Assembly: GCA_903917425.1 (NCBI GenBank)
Contig: CAIXAQ010000065.1
Coordinates: 1 to 5,015, forward strand
DNA from: an uncultured Bacteroidales bacterium
GTDB taxonomy: Bacteria; Bacteroidota; Bacteroidia; Bacteroidales; UBA4417
Length of the DNA: 5,015 bases
Direction: 5' to 3'
Shown here: positions 1-5,015 of the stretch, piece by piece
Numbering within the stretch: position 1 is the first letter of the stretch
Layout of the letters: every line of letters begins with the position of its first letter
Program-made: the position numbers and the translations under genes
Notes under the pieces: model-generated
What the model saw: the letters and a program-made list of their open reading frames with translations, nothing else
Databases searched by the model: none
Told to the model about the DNA's origin: nothing

Positions 1-121
1 GCATGGGATGAACAATCGGCTCAAAAATAAAATCCTTAAAAACAACAAGCGCAACTAAGGTTAAAAGTACTAAAAGTGTTATGCTGATAAATCGCCGGAT
101 ACGCTTTTTGTTTATTTCCAT
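1..121 (-). CDS. N-terminal fragment of an unidentified membrane-anchored protein
   Basis: An ATG at 121-119 on the minus strand opens a frame that stays open to the window edge, giving 40 codons. Residues 1-10 are strongly basic (MEINKKRIRR). Residues 11-28 form a continuous hydrophobic stretch (FISITLLVLLTLVALVVF) that fits one membrane helix or an uncleaved signal anchor, with the basic end in the cytoplasm. From about residue 29 the chain turns polar and would lie outside the membrane. I do not recognise the family; a large extracytoplasmic domain may follow outside the window. It lies on the same strand as iorB, 222 bp downstream of it, but repeat arrays fill the gap, so co-transcription is uncertain. 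There is no Shine-Dalgarno sequence before the start, as is normal for Bacteroidota. The reading frame and hydrophobic profile are seen; the anchor role is inferred. Confidence 0.6.
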   Translation of the reverse strand, partial: MEINKKRIRRFISITLLVLLTLVALVVFKDFIFEPIVHPM

Positions 122-145
122 CAGGTTAAGGTCAAAAAAAAATCA

Positions 146-173
146 AAGGTCGAAGGTCGAAAGTCGAAAGTCA
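146..173. repeat. 7-bp tandem repeat, four copies
   Basis: Four head-to-tail copies: AAGGTCG, AAGGTCG, AAAGTCG, AAAGTCA. The array sits 25-52 bp upstream of the start of the minus-strand membrane protein, where its promoter would be expected. I see no TAnnTTTG box in this stretch on the minus strand. It joins almost directly onto the 8-bp array that begins at 181. Confidence 0.9.
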
Positions 174-180
174 AGTTGAT

Positions 181-268
181 CTGTTGAGCTGTTGAGTTGT
201 TGAGCTGTTGAGCTGTTGAGCTGTTGAGCTGTTGAGCTGTTGAGCTGTTAAGTTGTTGATTTGTTAAG
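181..268. repeat. 8-bp tandem repeat (CTGTTGAG), eleven copies
   Basis: Eleven contiguous 8-bp units based on CTGTTGAG. Units 1, 2 and 4-8 are exact. Unit 3 is TTGTTGAG, and the last three drift to CTGTTAAG, TTGTTGAT and TTGTTAAG. The period of 8 is not a multiple of three and there is no credible gene here, so this is a non-coding microsatellite. It lies between the iorB stop and the start of the next minus-strand gene. Uniform central copies with degenerate copies at one end fit growth by slippage. No function is known to me. Confidence 0.95.
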
Positions 269-302
269 GATTGAGCCTATTCCGAAGAGTCGAAAATTTT
301 CA

Positions 303-361
303 CATTCTCAAATTTTCTCACCCCTCATTTTCAAATTTTCAAATTATCGCATTTTCAAATT
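303..361. repeat. Imperfect CATTTTCAAATT repeat cluster overlapping the iorB 3' end
   Basis: A 12-bp word, CATTTTCAAATT, occurs exactly at 326-337 and 350-361 and with one mismatch at 303-314. A shortened copy, TTCAAATT, lies at 338-345. The rightmost copy is inside the iorB reading frame and supplies its last residues, and the iorB stop codon (344-346, minus) falls at the end of the short copy. The repeat therefore crosses the gene boundary rather than lying only between genes. Confidence 0.85.
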
Positions 362-940
362 AGTATGCGCTTCAGCAAAATCAAATCCCGCCTGCAAAGC
401 ATCAAGGTTCAGTTTCACAATTTCATCACCTTTACGGGCAAATGTGCGGCTGATGGCCTCCACTAATTCTTCATATTTAATTTCAAGAAAAGGAGATGCC
501 GCGCCAAGTATCACCATATTAGCCGACCTTGCCGAACCCAGGTTTTTAGCAATCCCATCCGCATCCAGAGCAATATGGTTTTCGAAATGCTCTATTTCGA
601 CCATAAGGTCTTCCATTTTAGGATAGTTGGGGATATTGATAAAAGGTTTTGTGTTGGTTATCAGCCAACCGTCGGGCGAAAGCAAAGGCAGATACCGAAG
701 CGATTCCATAGGTTCAACCGAAATTATCAGATCGGCCTGCCCAAACGGGATAAGGTCGGAAGCTATTTCGTGATCTGCGATACGGAGATTTGACGACACA
801 TCGCCTCCGCGCTGGCTCATACCATGAACTTCGGCTTGCTTAATGTGCAAGCCGGTTTTCAGTGCAGCCATGCCAATAATTGTCGCGATCGAAAGAATGC
901 CCTGGCCACCGACACCGGCAAGAATGATATCTCTTTTCAT
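344..940 (-). CDS. iorB: Indolepyruvate:ferredoxin oxidoreductase, beta subunit (IorB)
   Basis: This 198-residue protein is the small subunit of indolepyruvate:ferredoxin oxidoreductase (EC 1.2.7.8). The enzyme oxidatively decarboxylates aryl-pyruvates to aryl-acetyl-CoA in the cytoplasm and passes electrons to ferredoxin. The whole chain is one pyruvate/ketoisovalerate oxidoreductase gamma-type domain. Family hallmarks are GVGGQG at residues 9-14, EVHGMSQRGG at 37-46, EPME at 76-79 and SARSANMVILGA at 136-147. The length is normal for IorB. The ATG at 940 is the only sensible start, because an in-frame TAA lies three codons upstream (949-947). No Shine-Dalgarno sequence is present; the leader is AT-rich. 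It follows iorA by 90 bp on the same strand and most likely shares its transcript. One oddity is that the last five residues (NLKMR) and the stop are encoded by a copy of the CATTTTCAAATT repeat. Identity is secure; substrate range among aromatic keto acids is inferred from the family. Confidence 0.95.
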   Translation of the reverse strand: MKRDIILAGVGGQGILSIATIIGMAALKTGLHIKQAEVHGMSQRGGDVSSNLRIADHEIASDLIPFGQADLIISVEPMESLRYLPLLSPDGWLITNTKPFINIPNYPKMEDLMVEIEHFENHIALDADGIAKNLGSARSANMVILGAASPFLEIKYEELVEAISRTFARKGDEIVKLNLDALQAGFDFAEAHTNLKMR

Positions 941-1000
941 TTTGAATTAATTTTTCAATGTAAATGCTGTTTCCTAAATTATAAATAAGGAGAAAAAACT

Positions 1001-1030
1001 CTGGAACATGAAACTCTGAAACATGAAACT
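1001..1030. repeat. 15-bp direct repeat abutting the iorA stop codon
   Basis: Two adjacent 15-bp copies, CTGGAACATGAAACT (1001-1015) and CTGAAACATGAAACT (1016-1030), differ at one base, and a partial copy (AAACT) precedes them at 996-1000. The right end touches the iorA stop codon (1031-1033) exactly. The repeat lies in the iorA-iorB intercistronic gap, so it should be in the operon mRNA. It shows no strong hairpin and does not look like a terminator. Confidence 0.85.
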
Positions 1031-2656
1031 TTAGCCTTCCATTTTAGCAGTCTCCTCTTTTTTGTGTTCCTTAAGATGCTTCACGGCCGTTTGAATGCAT
1101 TCCCGCCGGGGAATTATAACGGAAACGCCTTCGTAGCGTAGTTCCCTGTTTAAAATGGCCAGATTCTCTTCGTGCGATTTGGGCGATGGGTTGAGAACAA
1201 AAATATGATCTTTGTCAACACCAACCCCAAGGCAAATATCTTCGATTCGCCCGAAAGCAGACGAATCCTGTCCGCCTGTCATGGCCGTAGTTTCATTATC
1301 AAGGATCATTATAGTGATCTGGTTTTTATCTTTCACGCAGTCAATCAGGCCGGTAATTCCGCTATGTGTGAAAGTGCTGTCGCCGATAACAGCCACTGCC
1401 GGCAGCAACCCTGCATCAGCAGCTCCTTTGGCCATTGTAATGGAAGCGCCCATGTCGACACAGGTGTTTATAGCATCAAAAGGATCCAGTGCCCCGAGCG
1501 TATAACATCCGATATCGGAAAAAACTCTTCCTTTGCTCCAGGTCGAAAGTGCTTCGTTGAGGGCATTGTACGAATAAATATGCGGACAGCCTTTGCAGAG
1601 TGATGGAGGACGGCCCACAACCACTGACGGTATATCCCTGCCACGTGTATCTTTTTTCCCGAGAGCAACGGCAACGATATTGGGATTCAGTTCCCCGTCG
1701 CGCGGAACCGTACCATCAAGCCTGCCGTGAACGGGTTTTCCATTGTTCATGAATCCTTTAATTGCTTCTTCCACCACAGGATAGCCTTCTTCGAGAATAA
1801 GCAATTTGTCACATGAATTGTAAATTTCCTCAACCATGGCGTGAGGCATTGGATACTGGGCGATTTTTAAAACAGGGAATGGTATATGGCGATCCGGAAA
1901 ATTTTCGAGGAGATAATTATATGCAATACCTGTTGTTATGATACCCATGCTTTTATCTTCGCCGTCAGCGTAACTATTAAACCCTGAATCGGTTGCGTAT
2001 TTTTCAAATTCAGATTGCTTATGCAACAGGTTTTTATACTGCCGGCGGGCATTGGCCGGCAAGAGTATAAACTGCCTCGGATCCTTTGGCAGACAGATTT
2101 CGTTCTGCGCCCTCGTTGGCTTGCGAACTACACCGGCACGGGAGTGAGCCAGGCGCGTAGTGATCCGCATTAAAACCGGAACGCCCAGTTTTTCGGACAT
2201 ATCGAAACCATAATACACCATATCGTAGGCATCCTGCTGATTTGTGGGCTCCAGGACCGGAATCAGGGCAAATTTGCCATAAACACGCGAATCCTGTTCA
2301 TTTTGAGACGAATGCATCGAAGGATCATCAGCCGACACAACAATGAGCCCGCCATTCGCACCTGTGATTGCGGCATTCATAAAAACATCGGCAGCCACAT
2401 TCAACCCGACATGTTTCATACACACCATAGTACGCTTGCCTGCATACGACATGCCCAGAGCCGATTCCATGGCTGTTTTCTCGTTGGTTGACCAGGCAGC
2501 CCGTATAAGCCCTGATTTAGCTTCCCGGGATTGGATAACATATTCGGTAATTTCGGTAGATGGAGTTCCCGGATAAGCATATATGCCTGACATTCCGGCA
2601 TCTATGGCAGCCTGCGCAATGGCTTCATCGCCAAGCAACATTAATTTCTGATCCAT
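1031..2656 (-). CDS. iorA: Indolepyruvate:ferredoxin oxidoreductase, alpha subunit (IorA), without C-terminal ferredoxin domain
   Basis: This 541-residue protein is the thiamine-diphosphate-binding catalytic subunit that partners IorB. The N-terminal pyrimidine-binding region shows PGTPSTE at residues 29-35, TNEKTAMESALG at 57-68 (E59 is a likely cofactor-activating glutamate) and the signature MKHVGLN at 80-86. A middle transketolase-C-like region follows at about 235-330. The C-terminal pyrophosphate-binding domain shows CKGCPH at 354-359, DIGCYTLG at 381-388, GDSTFTHSG at 425-433 and LDNETTAMTGGQ at 452-463. Well-studied archaeal IorA proteins are longer, at over 600 residues, and end in a two-cluster ferredoxin domain. 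Here the chain stops soon after RREC (517-520) with a lysine/glutamate-rich tail and has no CxxCxxC cluster motif. An in-frame TAA five codons upstream fixes the ATG at 2656 as the most upstream possible ATG. A promoter match lies about 35 bp upstream, and iorB follows. Identity is secure; the electron route is uncertain. Confidence 0.96.
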   Translation of the reverse strand: MDQKLMLLGDEAIAQAAIDAGMSGIYAYPGTPSTEITEYVIQSREAKSGLIRAAWSTNEKTAMESALGMSYAGKRTMVCMKHVGLNVAADVFMNAAITGANGGLIVVSADDPSMHSSQNEQDSRVYGKFALIPVLEPTNQQDAYDMVYYGFDMSEKLGVPVLMRITTRLAHSRAGVVRKPTRAQNEICLPKDPRQFILLPANARRQYKNLLHKQSEFEKYATDSGFNSYADGEDKSMGIITTGIAYNYLLENFPDRHIPFPVLKIAQYPMPHAMVEEIYNSCDKLLILEEGYPVVEEAIKGFMNNGKPVHGRLDGTVPRDGELNPNIVAVALGKKDTRGRDIPSVVVGRPPSLCKGCPHIYSYNALNEALSTWSKGRVFSDIGCYTLGALDPFDAINTCVDMGASITMAKGAADAGLLPAVAVIGDSTFTHSGITGLIDCVKDKNQITIMILDNETTAMTGGQDSSAFGRIEDICLGVGVDKDHIFVLNPSPKSHEENLAILNRELRYEGVSVIIPRRECIQTAVKHLKEHKKEETAKMEG

Positions 2657-2689
2657 ACTGTGAATTATTTAACAACAAGTATTAGCGCA

Positions 2690-2720
2690 CAAACCTACAT
2701 GAAATGGAACTGATTAACAA
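2690..2720 (-). promoter_or_regulatory. Predicted Bacteroidota-type promoter for iorAB
   Basis: Read on the minus strand, TAGGTTTG (2697-2690) matches the -7 consensus TAnnTTTG, and a TTG (2720-2718) lies 20 bp upstream, within the usual spacing for the -33 element. Transcription would start near 2683, giving a leader of roughly 25-30 nt before the iorA ATG. No Shine-Dalgarno sequence is present in that leader. Confidence 0.65.
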
Positions 2721-2738
2721 GCACTTTTTGAAAATTTT

Positions 2739-2755
2739 AACCGAAATTACCGGTT
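2739..2755. promoter_or_regulatory. Small inverted repeat between the divergent promoters (possible operator)
   Basis: AACCG (2739-2743) and CGGTT (2751-2755) form a perfect 5-bp inverted repeat around a 7-bp AT-rich spacer. It lies upstream of the -33 elements of both the iorA and acpH promoter candidates, a place where a regulator of either gene could bind. A 5-bp arm can occur by chance, so this is only a candidate. Confidence 0.2.
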
Positions 2756-2800
2756 TTGAAAACGATTACTATCGAATTCATATGGTTATTATTGAACACC

Positions 2801-2828
2801 TTTGAATTTCAGATGTTTACTACATTTG
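2801..2828 (+). promoter_or_regulatory. Predicted promoter for the acpH-like gene
   Basis: TACATTTG at 2821-2828 fits the -7 consensus TAnnTTTG exactly. A TTTG at 2801-2804 could serve as the -33 element, though the 16-bp spacing is shorter than usual. Transcription would begin near 2835, about 15 nt before the TTG at 2850. This would place the in-frame TTG codons at 2802 and 2826 upstream of the transcript and so argues against them as starts. Confidence 0.5.
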
Positions 2829-2849
2829 CAATCCTCAACTCCTTACAAA

Positions 2850-3440
2850 TTGAATTATTTAGCACATCTTTTCCTTGCAGGTTCTCATCCCGAAATGATA
2901 CTTGGCAACTTTATAGCCGATCATGTGAAGGGAAGCGATTTTTTAAAATTTTCGCCGCAAATAAAGGAGGGTATAACCATGCACCGCGCTATCGATACTT
3001 TTACTGACCAGCATCCTGTTGTTAAACAAAGTATAAAACGGCTCCGGGAAGATTTTCGCAAGTATGCCGGTGTAATTGTTGATATGTACTACGACCATTA
3101 TCTTTCGGCTAATTGGGATGAATACTCAACCGTTGATATTCACACTTTTACAAAAACGAGGTATGATATTTTAAATACGTTTCAACCACTTTTGCCAACA
3201 CGTTCGGCCCGCTTGCTTTACTATATGGAAAAACAGAACTGGCTGCTGGAGTACGGCAGTTTTAATGGCATGCAGCAAGCGTTTAACGGGATGGCACGGC
3301 GAACCACCTTTGAATCGAATATGGAATTGGCTGTCGTGAATCTGAAAACGGAGTACGAGGAATTTGGACAGGAATTCCGGTCATTTTTTCCTGAATTGCA
3401 GAAATTCGTATTCGATAATTTTGTGAAAACGACTGTCTGA
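2850..3440 (+). CDS. acpH: Acyl carrier protein phosphodiesterase family protein (AcpH-like), probable TTG start
   Basis: This protein, 196 residues from the chosen start, belongs to the ACP phosphodiesterase (DUF479) family. Its E. coli member removes 4'-phosphopantetheine from acyl carrier protein and is a divergent HD-type metal-dependent hydrolase. The start is set at TTG 2850 because this gives the family opening MNYLAHLFLAG and a length close to the 193 residues of E. coli AcpH. There is no in-frame ATG between the upstream stop (2793-2795) and 2850, and the next ATG (2895) would delete the conserved N-terminus. Visible motifs are GNFIADHVKG at 19-28, GITMHRAIDTFTDQHP at 41-56 and VDMYYDHYLSANW at 77-89, which contain the likely metal-binding His and Asp residues. 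It stands alone, divergent from iorA and convergent with gltA. The family call is firm; the activity in this organism is inferred. Confidence 0.88.
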   Translation: MNYLAHLFLAGSHPEMILGNFIADHVKGSDFLKFSPQIKEGITMHRAIDTFTDQHPVVKQSIKRLREDFRKYAGVIVDMYYDHYLSANWDEYSTVDIHTFTKTRYDILNTFQPLLPTRSARLLYYMEKQNWLLEYGSFNGMQQAFNGMARRTTFESNMELAVVNLKTEYEEFGQEFRSFFPELQKFVFDNFVKTTV

Positions 3441-3448
3441 AAAAGCAA

Positions 3449-3477
3449 AAAAGCCACCCTGTAACAGAATGGCTTTT
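3449..3477. terminator. Bidirectional intrinsic terminator between acpH and gltA
   Basis: AAAAGCCA (3449-3456) pairs perfectly with TGGCTTTT (3470-3477) across a 13-nt loop. The A-rich left arm and T-rich right arm, with further A and T runs outside, give a U-rich tail on both strands. It sits in the 54-bp gap between the stops of two convergent genes, which is the expected place for a shared terminator. Confidence 0.85.
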
Positions 3478-3494
3478 AAATTTTGATTTAAATT

Positions 3495-4823
3495 TTAGTC
3501 TTCTATAATCACTTCCTTGCCGGCAGCTATATCTTCGAGAATAGCTGTTGTTATTGACTTTGGCCGCTCCAACGGGTAGCCGAGTGCCCTGTCCCAAATG
3601 ATGTTGGCAGAGATCCCTATGGCACGTCCAATTCCAAACAATACGGTATAGAAATCATATTCCTTGATTCCGTAATGCCATTGAATAACACCCGATTGTG
3701 CATCCACATTGGGCCATGGATTTTTAGCTTTACCCTGCTCTCGCAGAATATCAGGAACTACCTTATACAGCATATCCGTATATTTGAACATCAGGTCATC
3801 CTTCAGGTGGGTCTGGCAAAAGTCATGTTGCAGGGTATACCTTGGGTCGGTTTTGCGGAGTACGGCATGACCATAACCAGGAATAACCTGGCCAGACTTA
3901 AGAGTATCCCAGACAAACTTCTTCATTTCTTCCTCTGTAGGAACACGGTCTTCCATTTTTTCCATCACTCCCTGAAGCCAACGCAGAACTTCCTGGTTGG
4001 CAAGGCCATGCAAAGGACCGGCCAGGCCGTTAACCATGGCTGCAATACTCAGGTAAATATCTGATAAGGAACTGGAAACAAGATGCCCTGTGTGAGCGCT
4101 TACATTGCCCCCTTCGTGGTCGGCATGAATAATAAAATTCATCCGGCTCACATCGTCATAAGGCTTTCCGATGCCCATCATGTGCGCAAAGTTGGCTCCA
4201 AAGTCGAGATAGGGGTTCGACTGTATCCTTTTCCCATCACGATAAAGCTTTGCATAAATGTACGTTGCAATCTCGGGCATCTTTGCTAAAAGATTGAGAG
4301 AATCCTCATAGGTAGAATCCCAATAATCGAGTTTGTGCAATTTGCCTGAAGCGTATTTTTTCGCAAAAAGTGATTCGCGCTGCAAAACAGTAATTACGGC
4401 CGAAAATATCGCCATCGGGTGGCTACAGCATGGCATTCCGTCGATGACTTCGTACACATACCGGGGAAGGATGCGCCTTTTATTAAACTCATCGATTACA
4501 TCCTGAAGTTCTTCCTCGTTCGGGATATCACCGGTGACCAAAAGATAAAAAAGGCCTTCAACATAGGGCATTTCAGCACCTTTAGGTTTGGGAAGCTGCT
4601 CAAACACTTCGGGTAGTGTTAATCCACGATACCTGATGCCTTCGTTGGGGTCGAGATAGGAAATATCGGTGAGTAAAACTTTTACACCGCGCATCCCGCC
4701 GATTACCTGACCTATAGTAACCTGATCGATTACTACATTTCCGTATTCTTTAAGGAGTTTCTCTGTACGTGGCCGCCATGCCAATATTTTCTCGTGAAGT
4801 CTGTCTTTTAATCTGAATGACAT
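3495..4823 (-). CDS. gltA: Citrate synthase, mitochondrial-like type
   Basis: This 442-residue enzyme condenses oxaloacetate and acetyl-CoA to citrate at the entry of the citric acid cycle. It resembles mitochondrial (dimeric, si-type) citrate synthase more than the E. coli hexameric type. Blocks such as ADHEGGNVSAHTGHLV (234-249), GLAGPLHGLANQEVL (266-280), PGYGHAVLRKTDPRY (315-329) and LERPKS (418-423) read almost as in the animal enzyme. All key residues of the pig enzyme have counterparts: H236, H272, H319, R328, D374, R400 and R420, matching pig H238, H274, H320, R329, D375, R401 and R421. There is no mitochondrial targeting extension. The start at 4823 is supported by an in-frame TAG only four codons upstream (4835-4833). 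It lies 74 bp behind icd on the same strand and ends at a shared terminator, so it is probably the last gene of a citrate/2-oxoglutarate operon. Identity is very secure. Confidence 0.98.
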   Translation of the reverse strand: MSFRLKDRLHEKILAWRPRTEKLLKEYGNVVIDQVTIGQVIGGMRGVKVLLTDISYLDPNEGIRYRGLTLPEVFEQLPKPKGAEMPYVEGLFYLLVTGDIPNEEELQDVIDEFNKRRILPRYVYEVIDGMPCCSHPMAIFSAVITVLQRESLFAKKYASGKLHKLDYWDSTYEDSLNLLAKMPEIATYIYAKLYRDGKRIQSNPYLDFGANFAHMMGIGKPYDDVSRMNFIIHADHEGGNVSAHTGHLVSSSLSDIYLSIAAMVNGLAGPLHGLANQEVLRWLQGVMEKMEDRVPTEEEMKKFVWDTLKSGQVIPGYGHAVLRKTDPRYTLQHDFCQTHLKDDLMFKYTDMLYKVVPDILREQGKAKNPWPNVDAQSGVIQWHYGIKEYDFYTVLFGIGRAIGISANIIWDRALGYPLERPKSITTAILEDIAAGKEVIIED

Positions 4824-4861
4824 AAAATTTTTCTATTTATAATTGTGATTTTTTTTGAAAT

Positions 4862-4890
4862 GGTCAGAATTCAAAAGAGCCTTACTGACC
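4862..4890. other. Intercistronic inverted repeat between icd and gltA
   Basis: GGTCAG (4862-4867) and CTGACC (4885-4890) form a perfect 6-bp inverted repeat around a 17-nt spacer, close behind the icd stop and about 40 bp before the gltA start. In the operon mRNA it could fold as a weak hairpin. On the minus strand it is followed by ATTTC and then an A-run, not a U-run, so it does not look like a terminator. It could be an mRNA processing or stability element, or chance. Confidence 0.3.
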
Positions 4891-4897
4891 TATTATT

Positions 4898-5015
4898 TTA
4901 CATGTTTTTTATCATTTCAGTGCCGAATTCCGAAGTCTTGAGTTTGACTGCACCCTCCATAAGGCGGTGGAAATCGTAAGTGACAGTTTTATTGGCAATG
5001 GTTTTCTCCATCGAA
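4898..5015 (-). CDS. icd: Isocitrate dehydrogenase (NADP-type), C-terminal fragment
   Basis: The minus-strand frame entering from the right edge encodes the last 38 residues of a protein and ends at a TAA (4900-4898). The tail contains KTVTYDFHRLMEGA and LKTSEFGTEMIKNM, which closely follow the C-terminus of E. coli-type NADP-dependent isocitrate dehydrogenase (KTVTYDFERLMDGA and LKCSEFGDAIIENM, recalled from memory). That enzyme oxidatively decarboxylates isocitrate to 2-oxoglutarate. The catalytic residues lie outside the window, so cofactor specificity cannot be checked here. Its position directly upstream of gltA, on the same strand, fits the acnA-icd-gltA arrangement described in Bacteroides fragilis; an aconitase gene may lie further to the right. 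Confidence 0.88.
   Translation of the reverse strand, partial: SMEKTIANKTVTYDFHRLMEGAVKLKTSEFGTEMIKNM

Noticed and set aside
181..268. The eleven-unit array as a CRISPR array.
   Set aside because: Units are 8 bp with no spacers between them and no cas genes in the window; it is a plain tandem microsatellite.
261..626. Open plus-strand frame of about 120 codons running from the repeat region into iorB.
   Set aside because: It starts in repeats and then runs antisense to the well-supported iorB; its translation has no recognisable motif.
941..1030. A frameshifted remnant of the missing IorA ferredoxin domain in the iorA-iorB gap.
   Set aside because: The gap is only 90 bp, too short for the domain. 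The only cysteines in the alternative frame come from the 15-bp repeat and are not spaced as an iron-sulfur motif.
1172..1603. Long open plus-strand frame antisense to iorA.
   Set aside because: It lies fully inside the conserved iorA coding sequence on the other strand and shows no recognisable motif or start context.
2802..2849. A 16-residue N-terminal extension of the AcpH-like protein from TTG 2802.
   Set aside because: The extension (starting MNFRCLLHL) does not resemble the family, spans a promoter-like box, and would make the protein longer than characterised members.
3675..4064. Open plus-strand frame of about 130 codons antisense to gltA.
   Set aside because: It is fully covered by the conserved citrate synthase gene and has no recognisable motif of its own.
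4862..4890. The hairpin between icd and gltA as an intrinsic terminator.
   Set aside because: The stem is short, the loop is long, and it is followed by A-rich rather than U-rich sequence in the direction of transcription.

Overview
The window looks like a chromosomal piece of a Bacteroidota bacterium, probably an anaerobic or facultative Bacteroidales/Marinilabiliales-type organism. This rests on three things seen in the sequence: start sites without Shine-Dalgarno sequences in AT-rich leaders, promoter-like matches to the Bacteroidota pattern TTG-N(~20)-TAnnTTTG, and a mitochondrial-type citrate synthase directly behind an isocitrate dehydrogenase gene. The species cannot be named from this sequence.

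Layout, left to right. Positions 1-121 (minus) are the N-terminus of an unidentified membrane-anchored protein. Positions 122-343 hold no gene but carry three different short tandem-repeat arrays. Positions 344-940 and 1031-2656 (minus) are iorB and iorA, an indolepyruvate:ferredoxin oxidoreductase operon read iorA then iorB, with a 15-bp direct repeat between them. Positions 2657-2849 are a divergent promoter region. Positions 2850-3440 (plus) encode a protein of the acyl carrier protein phosphodiesterase family, probably from a TTG start. A bidirectional terminator hairpin (3449-3477) separates it from gltA (3495-4823, minus). The right edge (4898-5015, minus) is the 3' end of icd, upstream of gltA in the same direction.

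How the genes work together. IorA/IorB turn aryl-pyruvates from aromatic amino acid transamination into aryl-acetyl-CoA, CO2 and reduced ferredoxin. Icd and GltA are central carbon enzymes making citrate and 2-oxoglutarate. The AcpH-like protein would remove the phosphopantetheine arm from acyl carrier protein. No link between these three units is evident beyond adjacency.

The window is mainly housekeeping metabolism, and I see no convincing new multi-gene system. The most unusual parts are the arrays of unrelated short repeats placed directly at or across the 3' ends of iorB and iorA (one copy encodes the last residues and stop of IorB), the IorA protein without its usual C-terminal ferredoxin domain, and the non-ATG start of the AcpH-like gene.
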